Below the pieces are notes generated by a model. It was not told where the DNA came from. It did no database searches and saw only the letters and a program-made list of their open reading frames with translations. Both the position numbers and the translations under genes were made by a program. A stretch of 64,000 bases of DNA from the NCBI RefSeq assembly GCF_900142725.1, contig NZ_FRBW01000004.1, forward strand, positions 372,001 to 436,000, given 5' to 3'. Origin of the DNA: Roseibium suaedae (GTDB lineage Bacteria > Pseudomonadota > Alphaproteobacteria > Rhizobiales > Stappiaceae). Each line of letters opens with the position of its first letter. Within the stretch, counting starts at the first letter, position 1. Positions 9,536-16,874 of the stretch are shown here, one piece after another.

Positions 9536-10114
9536 ATGTTGCGCCGCCTCTACGACTGGACCTTGTCCTTTGCCTCCGGACCCCGTGCGACTGCCGCACT
9601 TGGAACGGTGTCCTTCATCGAAAGCTCCGTCTTTCCGATCCCGCCGGATCTTCTTCTGATCCCGATGGTGGTGGCGCGTCCCAAACGGGCCTGGGCACTG
9701 GCCATTCTTTGCACGATCACCTCGGTTGCTGGCGGCTTTGCCGGATATCTGATCGGTCACTTCCTGTTTCAGGAAGTCGCAGCGCCAATTCTGCAGTTCT
9801 ATGGTTATCTCGACAAGTTCGAGAGCTTTGCCCGGATCTTCAATGAATGGGGCTGGTGGTTCGTCTTCATCGCCGGTCTGACGCCGTTCCCCTACAAGGT
9901 GATCACCATCGCCAGCGGGGCCGCCGGTCTCAGTCTCCCGGTCTTCATGCTGGCAAGCCTTGTCTCTCGCGGCATCCGGTTCTTCATCGTGGCCGGTCTG
10001 CTTTATTTCTTCGGTGCGCCGATCCGGGACTTCATTGAAAAGCGTCTCGGGCTGATGTTCACCGTCTTCGTGGTACTGCTGGTGGGCGGCTTTGCGCTCA
10101 TCAAGCTGTTGTAA
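9536..10114 (+). CDS. YqaA/DedA-type membrane protein
   Basis: A 192-residue inner-membrane protein of the YqaA branch of the DedA/SNARE-associated superfamily. It has four to five hydrophobic segments, the superfamily signature region AGGFAGYLIGHFLF near residues 65-78 and GLTPFPYKVITIASGAAGL around residues 118-136 (membrane re-entrant motif). DedA proteins act in membrane lipid homeostasis, and some transport undecaprenyl phosphate or phosphatidylethanolamine across the membrane; the substrate here is unknown. It lies 33 bases ahead of dsbB and may be co-transcribed. Confidence 0.85.
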   Translation: MLRRLYDWTLSFASGPRATAALGTVSFIESSVFPIPPDLLLIPMVVARPKRAWALAILCTITSVAGGFAGYLIGHFLFQEVAAPILQFYGYLDKFESFARIFNEWGWWFVFIAGLTPFPYKVITIASGAAGLSLPVFMLASLVSRGIRFFIVAGLLYFFGAPIRDFIEKRLGLMFTVFVVLLVGGFALIKLL

Positions 10115-10147
10115 CAGGCCCGCAAGGTCTGGCTCTGGAAGGTTGAT

Positions 10148-10657
10148 ATGGTAAGTGCACTCACTGCAAAGGCGGTCAATGGGCTGCTGCTGGCCGTCGG
10201 TCTCGCGGCCATCTCCACAGCCTGGGGCTTCCAGCTGATTGGCGGCTATGTGCCGTGCAAACTCTGCCTCGAGCAGCGCATTCCCTATTATGTCGGTCTT
10301 CCGCTGGCGCTGGTGTCGCTGATCGCTCTTTATGCGGGGCGCAAGGGTCTGGCGATTGCCCTGCTTGTGCTGGTGGCGCTTGTCTTTGCCTATGGGTCCG
10401 GCCTCGGCATCTATCAGTCCGGCGCTGAATGGAAGTTCTGGGCGGGTCCGTCCGATTGTGGCGGCGGTGCTGCCGGCCCCTCCAATGCCGCCAACATGCT
10501 TCAGGCTCTTCAAAGCGTCCGCGTTGTCAGTTGCACCGAAGCAAGCTGGCGGATGCTGGGTCTGTCCTTTGCCGGCTGGAATGCTGTCGCTTCTGCGGGC
10601 GTGGCCCTTCTTGCCGTTCTGGCAGCTCTCCTGGCCAATCGCGGGCGCAAGGGATGA
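10148..10657 (+). CDS. dsbB: Disulfide bond formation protein B (DsbB family)
   Basis: Quinone-dependent inner-membrane oxidase (169 aa) that reoxidises DsbA. The first redox pair is in VPCKLCLEQR at about residues 36-41, followed by the conserved Arg; a second pair of cysteines sits in the periplasmic loop around residues 103-126 (SDCGGG and VVSC). Four hydrophobic helices fit the family. Its stop overlaps the next start as ATGA, so the pair is coupled. Confidence 0.92.
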   Translation: MVSALTAKAVNGLLLAVGLAAISTAWGFQLIGGYVPCKLCLEQRIPYYVGLPLALVSLIALYAGRKGLAIALLVLVALVFAYGSGLGIYQSGAEWKFWAGPSDCGGGAAGPSNAANMLQALQSVRVVSCTEASWRMLGLSFAGWNAVASAGVALLAVLAALLANRGRKG

Positions 10658-10968
10658 GCGGCGGGCCGGACCAGCAGGGCAGCGGTCCGAAGCCGCAAAC
10701 GGGGGCGCGCAACAAGGCTCCCCGCCAGGATCCTCACGAGGAAAAGCGCATGGAGGCCCTCAGGGCCTTGAAGCGTGTCGAGGATGAGAGCGAAACGATT
10801 GCCGGGTCGACCTTCGTGCGCATGGCCCAAAGGGCCAAGGGGCATTTCGGAGCCGCCGACAAGGATCAGAACGATCCGGTCGAGGTTCTGGGCACGCGGA
10901 TCGGGCGGGCTGCCGGGGCGCTCTTTGCCCTTGGGCTGATCATTTACCTCATCGTGACCTATTTATAG
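10654..10968 (+). CDS. Small C-terminally anchored membrane protein, unknown function
   Basis: A 104-residue protein. The first ~75 residues are hydrophilic and charged (a run of Lys/Glu/Arg around EEKRMEALRALKR), and the C-terminus is one hydrophobic helix (AAGALFALGLIIYLIVTYL) that would leave it tail-anchored in the membrane. The start codon overlaps the dsbB stop (ATGA), strong evidence that it is a real gene of the same operon. I recognise no family. Coupling to dsbB suggests, but does not show, a link to the oxidation machinery. Confidence 0.75.
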   Translation: MSGGPDQQGSGPKPQTGARNKAPRQDPHEEKRMEALRALKRVEDESETIAGSTFVRMAQRAKGHFGAADKDQNDPVEVLGTRIGRAAGALFALGLIIYLIVTYL

Positions 10969-11015
10969 GGAAAGCCGTCCGGTTGCGGACGGAGACTTTC
11001 CAGGAGACAGGCCTT

Positions 11016-11450
11016 ATGGCTTCACGACATCCGCCCCGGGTGGTGGAATGGGCAGACCGTTTCGCGCCGGATCTGGAGGTGTTCGAGGCGATCGCCAGCC
11101 AGACCCTCGCGCAATTGCCGCGTGAGATCATCGCCCAATGCGGACACTTGCAGATAACGCTCGCCGAATTCGCCGATGAGGCGATCCTGGATGCCATGGG
11201 CATCGAGGATGCCTTCGAATTGATGGGTCTATTCGAGGGCAATGGCCTCACCCAGGGCGCAGCCGAGCTGCTGACCGGGCAGATGCCAAACCGTATCTGG
11301 CTCTTCCGGCGGCCGATCCTCGACTATTGGGCGGCCGGCACCGAGAGCCTGGGCAATGTCATTGCCCATGTGCTGATCCATGAGATCGGCCATCACTTCG
11401 GCCTGTCCGACGAGGACATGGATGCAATAGAGGCCGCAGCGGAGGATTGA
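11016..11450 (+). CDS. Metallopeptidase family protein (minimal zincin-like)
   Basis: A 144-residue protein with a zinc-metallopeptidase HExxH-type motif (HEIGHHFGLSDEDM, last third of the protein) typical of the small possible-metallopeptidase family (DUF1025/zincin_1). The preceding VIAHVLI helix is part of the signature. I chose the ATG at 11016, preceded by AGGAGA at about 10 bases; the frame extends upstream to a TTG at 10983 with weaker support. Substrates of this family are not known. It stands 47 bases after the small membrane gene and may belong to the same transcript. Confidence 0.85.
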   Translation: MASRHPPRVVEWADRFAPDLEVFEAIASQTLAQLPREIIAQCGHLQITLAEFADEAILDAMGIEDAFELMGLFEGNGLTQGAAELLTGQMPNRIWLFRRPILDYWAAGTESLGNVIAHVLIHEIGHHFGLSDEDMDAIEAAAED

Positions 11451-11490
11451 TCCGCTGCGGCCTCCAAAGGCTCATTGCGCCAGGCGCAGA

Positions 11491-12027
11491 TTACTTGCCT
11501 TCAGCGTTGTAACGCTCGATGGCTTCAACGATCAGCTTCTTGGCGCTGTTCACGTCTTCCATGCCGGTCACCTTCACCCACTTGCCGGACTCAAGGTCCT
11601 TGTAGTGTTCGAAGAAGTGCTTGACCTGGGCGACGGTGATTTCCGGAAGGTCGCTGATGTCCTTGACGTTCTCATAGCGGCGGGTCAGCTTCGAGCTCGG
11701 AACCGCGATGATCTTTTCGTCCTGGCCGGACTCGTCTTCCATGATCAGAACGCCGATCGGGCGGCAGCTCATGATCGCGCCCGGCATGATCGGACGCTGG
11801 TTCACGACGACGACGTCGATCGGATCGCCATCACCACACAGGGTGTGCGGGACGAAGCCGTAGTTCCCCGGGTAACGCATCGGCGTGTAGAGGAAGCGGT
11901 CGACGTACATCGCACCGGCGTCCTTGTCCATTTCGTACTTGATCGGCTCGCCGCCCACCGGAACTTCGATGATGACGTTGATGTCTTCGGGCGGGTTCTT
12001 GCCGATCGGCACGGCATCAATACGCAT
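11491..12027 (-). CDS. ppa: Inorganic pyrophosphatase
   Basis: Cytosolic family I pyrophosphatase (178 aa), which hydrolyses PPi to phosphate and pulls biosynthetic reactions forward. The active-site signature [10 protein letters not shown] (residues about 67-76) holds the metal-binding aspartates, with further conserved residues in GNYGFVPHT and the [12 protein letters not shown] region. The ATG at 12027 is preceded by AGGAG at a good distance; a longer frame upstream has no homology value. Length matches bacterial PPases. Confidence 0.96.
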   Translation of the reverse strand: MRIDAVPIGKNPPEDINVIIEVPVGGEPIKYEMDKDAGAMYVDRFLYTPMRYPGNYGFVPHTLCGDGDPIDVVVVNQRPIMPGAIMSCRPIGVLIMEDESGQDEKIIAVPSSKLTRRYENVKDISDLPEITVAQVKHFFEHYKDLESGKWVKVTGMEDVNSAKKLIVEAIERYNAEGK

Positions 12028-12187
12028 GCTGCTTGACTCCTGTTGGGTGCTGCTGGGTCTATTGCAGTCTGCGAATGCAAGCGCAAGCCCTATTTGCTGC
12101 GCTGCGGTCCGAACTTTCGTCGAGAAGGGGCATTCCGGACGGGGCGGGTTCCGCGGTCTTCCCGCGGATCGCTCTTCCGTTGATCTG

Positions 12188-12706
12188 CTAGCTGCTGCGG
12201 CATGGCCAGCCATAGATCGACAGATGCAGCTTTCCGGCCTCTGTCCGCATTTCGGATTTTCCACTCAGCTTGCCACCAAGCGCCTCATAGAAGGCACAAG
12301 CCGGTTCGTTGGCCGTCAGAACCTGCACAGCGAGCCCCTCAAGCCCAAGGGCTTCCAGTTCAGTCCTGGCAGCTTCAAACACCCTGCGGCCAAAGCCGAG
12401 GCCCTGGTGGGAAGGGCGGAGGTACAGTTCGTAGATTTCGCCGGCGCCTCTGTGACCGGCAATGCGGCAGGTGCCATAACTGGCATAGCCTGCGGCTTCT
12501 CCCGCAATTTCAAGAACAAGGATTTTCACGCCGCGGGCAATGGCGCTCTGCCACCAGGCTGGCGAACGGCGGACGATCAGCTTTTCCAGCTCGATCCCGT
12601 CGATCAGTCCCCTGTAAGCGCCCAGCCAAGCCTCATCGCGGATGAGGGCGAGTTGCTCGCAATCACCTGAGAGTGCTGGACGCAGGCCGATCAGTTCCGT
12701 GCTCAT
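12188..12706 (-). CDS. GNAT family N-acetyltransferase
   Basis: A 172-residue acyltransferase of the GNAT fold. The acetyl-CoA pyrophosphate-binding loop [17 protein letters not shown] lies at about residues 98-114, preceded by the beta-strand EIYELYL and followed by the C-terminal [10 protein letters not shown] motif seen in RimI-like proteins. Substrate unknown. Two upstream in-frame ATGs (12721 and 12739) are possible starts; none has a clear ribosome-binding site, and I prefer 12706 because homology-like sequence begins at ELIGLRPA. Confidence 0.8.
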   Translation of the reverse strand: MSTELIGLRPALSGDCEQLALIRDEAWLGAYRGLIDGIELEKLIVRRSPAWWQSAIARGVKILVLEIAGEAAGYASYGTCRIAGHRGAGEIYELYLRPSHQGLGFGRRVFEAARTELEALGLEGLAVQVLTANEPACAFYEALGGKLSGKSEMRTEAGKLHLSIYGWPCRSS

Positions 12707-12773
12707 GTGCTGAAGATACATGAAGCGCAAAAGCCGCAAAAGATGGATCTGGAGATACGAGGGGGTAAATAGG

Positions 12774-12801
12774 AAAAGGGCCGGCGCTTGGCCGGCCCTT
12801 C
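12774..12801 (-). terminator. Rho-independent terminator-like hairpin
   Basis: On the minus strand AAGGGCCGGC-CAAGC-GCCGGCCCTT is followed by a T-rich TTTTCC. It ends a minus-strand transcript arriving from the right, where no annotated gene lies until the convergent DUF2794 gene, so it may mark an unannotated small transcript. Confidence 0.6.
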
Positions 12802-13160
12802 AGTTGCCCTGATGTAAGTTACGCGACTGAAGTCCGAGATGACTTGCCTTGGGGGGCTGGGGGGCTAATGCGTTCCAAAGCCGTCTTCTCAGGACCCATC
12901 AGGGTATGAAAGGAATATGGTGGTCCAAAATGGCTGGCCAAGGGCTGGAATAAGGCGAAAACGTGATTTTTCGACCGGGTTTGTAAGATTTTGTCGCAAC
13001 TTCCCCAATCGTTCGCAAAAGACTGCTTTGAAGGCCGGGAAATGACCTGCCGGACTTGCCAAAAGTGGCCAGTCTTGCGCATCATGACATTCTGATGACT
13101 GTGCGGCGCAAAGGGCCCCGGTCATGCATTGTCTCAGCAAGTCCTTTGACGGGAGGCCGA

Positions 13161-13634
13161 ATGAGCGAGACAGACGATGGAGCGGGCGAGGGAGCATCCC
13201 AGGATCCGGCCTGCAGCGCATCTGTAACAGCGGTTCCAGCTGGCAGACCTTCCCATTCCACCAGCGCCGCGCCGGTCAATCCGGCAAGTGCCCACCCGGG
13301 TGCCCAGTCAAGCACTCAGCCGGTCAAGGCAATCGTCGCCTTCAACCGGCGCGAACTTGATGTGATCCTGAGGCTCTATGGACGCATGGTCGCCGAGGGT
13401 GAGTGGCGTGACTATGCCATCGATCTGCTGAAGGACCGGGCCGTCTTTTCCGTGTTCCGGCGCACATCCGAAATGCCGCTCTACAGGATCGAGAAGGATC
13501 CCAAGTTGGCCCGCAAGCAGGGGGCTTACTCGGTCGTCGCCGCAGGCGGGATGATCCTCAAGCGCGGGCAGGATCTGGCACAGGTCCTGAAAGTGCTCGA
13601 CAAGAAGAAGCATCTGCGTCTCGTCGACGCCTGA
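13161..13634 (+). CDS. DUF2794 domain-containing protein
   Basis: A 157-residue protein. The C-terminal ~110 residues match the alphaproteobacterial DUF2794 family (stretches such as FNRRELDVILRLYGRMV, GEWRDYAIDLLKDRAVFSV and MPLYRIEKDPKLARKQGAY). The N-terminal 45 residues are Ser/Ala/Pro-rich and likely disordered. Function unknown; the family is widespread and single-copy in the class. The ATG at 13161 has GGGAGG nearby; the frame is open further upstream without a good site. It converges on the protease gene with a shared terminator. Confidence 0.88.
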   Translation: MSETDDGAGEGASQDPACSASVTAVPAGRPSHSTSAAPVNPASAHPGAQSSTQPVKAIVAFNRRELDVILRLYGRMVAEGEWRDYAIDLLKDRAVFSVFRRTSEMPLYRIEKDPKLARKQGAYSVVAAGGMILKRGQDLAQVLKVLDKKKHLRLVDA

Positions 13635-13664
13635 CCCCCGGTCACGACGAAAAGATCACGAAGG

Positions 13665-13709
13665 CAAAAAAAGACCGCCGTCCGGGGTGCGCCCGGGCGG
13701 CGGTTTTCT
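13665..13709. terminator. Bidirectional terminator between DUF2794 gene and autotransporter protease
   Basis: A perfect-looking stem CCGCCGTCCGGG / CCCGGGCGGCGG is flanked by a run of A on the left and TTTT on the right, so it can end transcription from both convergent genes. Confidence 0.85.
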
Positions 13710-13716
13710 GTTTGGA

Positions 13717-15741
13717 TCAGAAGCGGAAAGCGAGGCCGGCGTTCAGCGAATGAGACTGTGCATTGGACCGCAGCTCCCCGCCATAGCTCAGCTTGGCTGT
13801 CACAGTTTCAGTCAGGTTGGCGGCATGGACGCCCAGGTTTACCCGGAAGACATCCCGGCCGATCCTGGAGGATGAGCCGGTTACCGGGCTGCCCAGCAAG
13901 GTGACCGTGCGGCTTTCCGATGCCGGACCGAGGTCTCGGGCATAGGCAAGTTCCATGGCGGGGGTCACGGAGAGGCTCTCCGTTTTCACCGGGTTGAAGG
14001 CAAGCCGTACCCCTGCACCGGCTTCTCCGCCGGTCGAGGTCTTGCTCTCCAGCGCCACGCCAAAGATGCCTGCGCCATTTTCCGTTCCGCTGCCCTGGGA
14101 CATGTTCGAGACCCGGCCCGAAATGAACGGTTTTGCGGTCAGCGCCGAAGTTTCGAAGGCCATTCCGAGACGGCCGGACAGCCAGACGCCGACATCGGTG
14201 CTCTCCGTATTGCCGGACAGGCTGGAGCCGAGAACGGTGCCGCTGGTTCCGGAGATGGAATTGCGCCGCGTTGCGCCTTCGAAACGGGCAACGCCTGCAT
14301 TGGCTTCGGCGAACAGCATGTCCTGCGAGAAAGCTCCATAAAGCGTGGCATAAAGGCCGTTCTGGTGAGACCGGTCGCCGCCACCATGGGAGGCCGTTGC
14401 AGTGTAGCCTGCACCGGCACCTGCACGGAACGTGTCGGTCAGAAGGATTTCCGCTCCGGCCATGAGACCGCCGACACGGCTGGTCATGTTGCTTGAGCCG
14501 CCGCTTCCGGACGTCAGGCTAACCCCGGCCAGCGGCTGCAGCCAGTAGCGCAGCGGGCTCTCCACCGGAGCCGGGCCATTGGTGCTCAGGGTCGCGCTGT
14601 CCGCGCCTTGACGGTCAAACAGGCCGGCAGCCCGGTTGTCGATCACGGACTGAACCAGATTAAGCGTCTGCTTGCGTGCAAGCGAGGAGTTGGCGAAGGC
14701 ATTGGCGGTGGCGCCGTCCTTGGTCCGGGTCAGGTTGTCCAGGTTCAGCAGCCCCCAGCCGGTTTCCGCGTCCAAGCCGGCTGTGCCGATATCGGTTGCG
14801 GTTTTCAGCACCAGCTGAGCGAGATCCGTTGAAGAGGCATTGGGGAACATCTGGCGGGCAATGGCCAGGGCGCCGGTCACATGTGGCGTTGCCATGGACG
14901 TGCCGGAGAACCGGACGTAGGTTCCATCGTTGGACGTTGAATAGATCCCGTCTGCCGCCTCGTCGTCCCCGCCTCCCGGCGCGGTAATGCACCAGCTCAT
15001 GGCGACGCCGCAGCGGTTCGCATAGGCTGGCATGTTGCCGTCCGGACCGATCGCCGTGACGGCGATCCAGTTCTCTGTGAGTTCCGGATAGAGATAGGGC
15101 AGCGCGGATTCGACGCCTGCGTCCATAGCGCCATCATTGCCTGTGGCAAAGACCAGCACACCATTGCGGGCGACCGCATCTCTCGCGGCTGCCAGAAGAA
15201 CGGAGTTTTCTGTTTCGAATGTTGCCCGGTCTGCGTTCAGGTCTCCGCTCGGCACGTAGACGTAGCTGCCCCAGGAATTGTTGAAGAACTCGATGCCATT
15301 GCTCAGTCCATAGTCGAGGACTCGGGCAACATAGTCGTTCTCGATGGCGCCTGTGCTGTCCATGATGGCGAGGGACGCGACGGAAGCGCCGGGAGCAACA
15401 CCCATCATTCCGACCCCGTTTGCCGTGGCGGCGATGATGCCGGTGACGTGGGTGCCGTGACCATTGTCATCGGTCAGGGAGGGGCCGAAGGTTGAGCCGT
15501 TCATCGAGAGCGGGCTCAGATTGGCGATCAGATCCGGATGGGTGGCGAGCACGCCGGAATCCATGACGCCGACAGTCACGCCTGCGCCGGTGTAGCCGCG
15601 GGAATGCGCGATGTTGGCCCCGGTCATCAGGAGACCCCATTGGGCGGAATATTCATCTGCCCTGGCGGTGCCTGTCAGAACTGGAAAGGAAGCTGCTGCA
15701 ATTGCGAAAAGAGGGAGTAGACGCCCGTTGCGTGACGACAT
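13717..15741 (-). CDS. S8 family serine protease with C-terminal autotransporter barrel
   Basis: A 674-residue secreted protease. Residues 1-28 are a signal peptide (hydrophobic core then GTARADEY). The subtilisin domain follows: Asp in VGVMDSGVLATHPDL, His in DDNGHGTHVTG and Ser in FSGTSMATPHVTG. The last ~280 residues are Gly/Ser-rich, alternating and end in GLAFRF, a terminal aromatic typical of a type V autotransporter beta-barrel. It should pass its protease domain across the outer membrane. The barrel-to-protease spacing suggests a short linker and no long passenger stalk. The ATG at 15741 is preferred to one at 15771, since it begins directly at the signal peptide. Substrate unknown. 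Confidence 0.9.
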   Translation of the reverse strand: MSSRNGRLLPLFAIAAASFPVLTGTARADEYSAQWGLLMTGANIAHSRGYTGAGVTVGVMDSGVLATHPDLIANLSPLSMNGSTFGPSLTDDNGHGTHVTGIIAATANGVGMMGVAPGASVASLAIMDSTGAIENDYVARVLDYGLSNGIEFFNNSWGSYVYVPSGDLNADRATFETENSVLLAAARDAVARNGVLVFATGNDGAMDAGVESALPYLYPELTENWIAVTAIGPDGNMPAYANRCGVAMSWCITAPGGGDDEAADGIYSTSNDGTYVRFSGTSMATPHVTGALAIARQMFPNASSTDLAQLVLKTATDIGTAGLDAETGWGLLNLDNLTRTKDGATANAFANSSLARKQTLNLVQSVIDNRAAGLFDRQGADSATLSTNGPAPVESPLRYWLQPLAGVSLTSGSGGSSNMTSRVGGLMAGAEILLTDTFRAGAGAGYTATASHGGGDRSHQNGLYATLYGAFSQDMLFAEANAGVARFEGATRRNSISGTSGTVLGSSLSGNTESTDVGVWLSGRLGMAFETSALTAKPFISGRVSNMSQGSGTENGAGIFGVALESKTSTGGEAGAGVRLAFNPVKTESLSVTPAMELAYARDLGPASESRTVTLLGSPVTGSSSRIGRDVFRVNLGVHAANLTETVTAKLSYGGELRSNAQSHSLNAGLAFRF

Positions 15742-15863
15742 GATTGGAAAAATCCTAGCAAGAAAAAACAATGCATAAGTTGCTTATTTTTTCTGCAGCC
15801 GCAACTGGATTCACTTGGCCGGAAAAAGAATCTTCCGGAGGGGCAGGTCGCTGATGCCGGACA

Positions 15864-15892
15864 TAAAAAAAGCCCGGCACTTGGCCGGGCTT
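15864..15892 (-). terminator. Rho-independent terminator of the Bax-inhibitor-1 gene
   Basis: On the minus strand AGCCCGGC-CAAGT-GCCGGGCT is followed by a run of seven T, about 30 bases after the stop of the Bax-inhibitor-1 gene. Confidence 0.88.
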
Positions 15893-15921
15893 CAAGGTCA
15901 GTGAGCTGTCGGTGCTGCAGA

Positions 15922-16704
15922 TTACTTGCGGTCGCCGAAGAGCTGCAGCAGCATGATGAAGAGGTTGATGAAGTCGAGGTACAGGCGCAGCGCACCCATG
16001 ATGGACTTCTTCGCAGCCACTTCGCCGCTATCGCCCTCGTAGTACATTTCCTTGATCTGCTGGGTGTCGTAGGCGGTCAGGCCGGCGAACACCAGGACGC
16101 CGATCACGGAGATCGCGAACTGCAGGGCAGACGAAGCCAGGAACAGGTTCACCAGCGAGGCGATCACGATGCCGATCAGGCCCATGAACAGGAACGAGCC
16201 CCAGGCCGACAGGTCCTTCTTCGTGGTGTAGCCGAACAGGCTGAGCGCACCGAAGGAAGCTGCGGTGATGAAGAACACGCGGGCGATCGAGCCACCGGTG
16301 TAAACCAGGAAGATCGACGACAGGGACAGACCCATGATCGCTGCATAGACCATGAAGGTGGTCTTTGCGGCGGAAGCGCTCATGGCCTGGATGCGGAAGG
16401 ACAGGAACATGACGGCGCCGAGCGGCGCGAGCATCACCACCCACTTCAGCGGGCTGCCATAGAGCGCGACGCCGAGGGAGGTCAGCAGGGTGCCGTTGCC
16501 CATCTGGGCGGCAGCCTGGTTCGGATCCGTGGTGGTGGCCAGGAAGATGGTGCCAAGTGCAAACAGGCCGGTCAGAGCCAGACCGAACGTCATGTAGTTA
16601 TAGACGCCCAGCATGTAGCTGCGCAGGCCCTGGTCGATGGATGCATCGGCATGCGAGCCGGCCACCGAATAAGCCGAATTCGAATTTCGGTTAAAGGTCG
16701 ACAT
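15922..16704 (-). CDS. Bax inhibitor-1/YccA family membrane protein
   Basis: A 260-residue protein with about seven transmembrane segments, belonging to the BI-1/TMBIM family; bacterial members are implicated in ion (Ca2+/H+) leak and in FtsH-linked membrane quality control. The conserved C-terminal part has VFAGLTAYDTQQIKEMY with the paired aspartates/tyrosine of the pH-sensing region, and ALRLYLDFINLFIMLLQL. Two close ATGs exist; AGGGGA touches the first (16713) and is well spaced for the second (16704), so I use the latter. Monocistronic, ended by a strong terminator. Confidence 0.92.
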   Translation of the reverse strand: MSTFNRNSNSAYSVAGSHADASIDQGLRSYMLGVYNYMTFGLALTGLFALGTIFLATTTDPNQAAAQMGNGTLLTSLGVALYGSPLKWVVMLAPLGAVMFLSFRIQAMSASAAKTTFMVYAAIMGLSLSSIFLVYTGGSIARVFFITAASFGALSLFGYTTKKDLSAWGSFLFMGLIGIVIASLVNLFLASSALQFAISVIGVLVFAGLTAYDTQQIKEMYYEGDSGEVAAKKSIMGALRLYLDFINLFIMLLQLFGDRK

Positions 16705-16874
16705 TCGCTTCATTCCCCTTGTGATAGATTGTTCAGCTGTTTCCAGCCGATTACCTCGCTCGAAATATGGGCGAGCCGGAAACGCATAACAAGATGGCGC
16801 GGCCTAAAAAACCATTACGGTTAAGTCAGGTTTTCCGGGCGCTTGCCGCCTGTTCACTTGTTTGTGACCGCCAA

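Noticed and set aside
12819-13085. 88-codon minus-strand frame before the terminator at 12774-12801
   Set aside because: No ribosome-binding site, no hydrophobic or catalytic pattern; kept only as a hint of a possible transcript, not as a gene.
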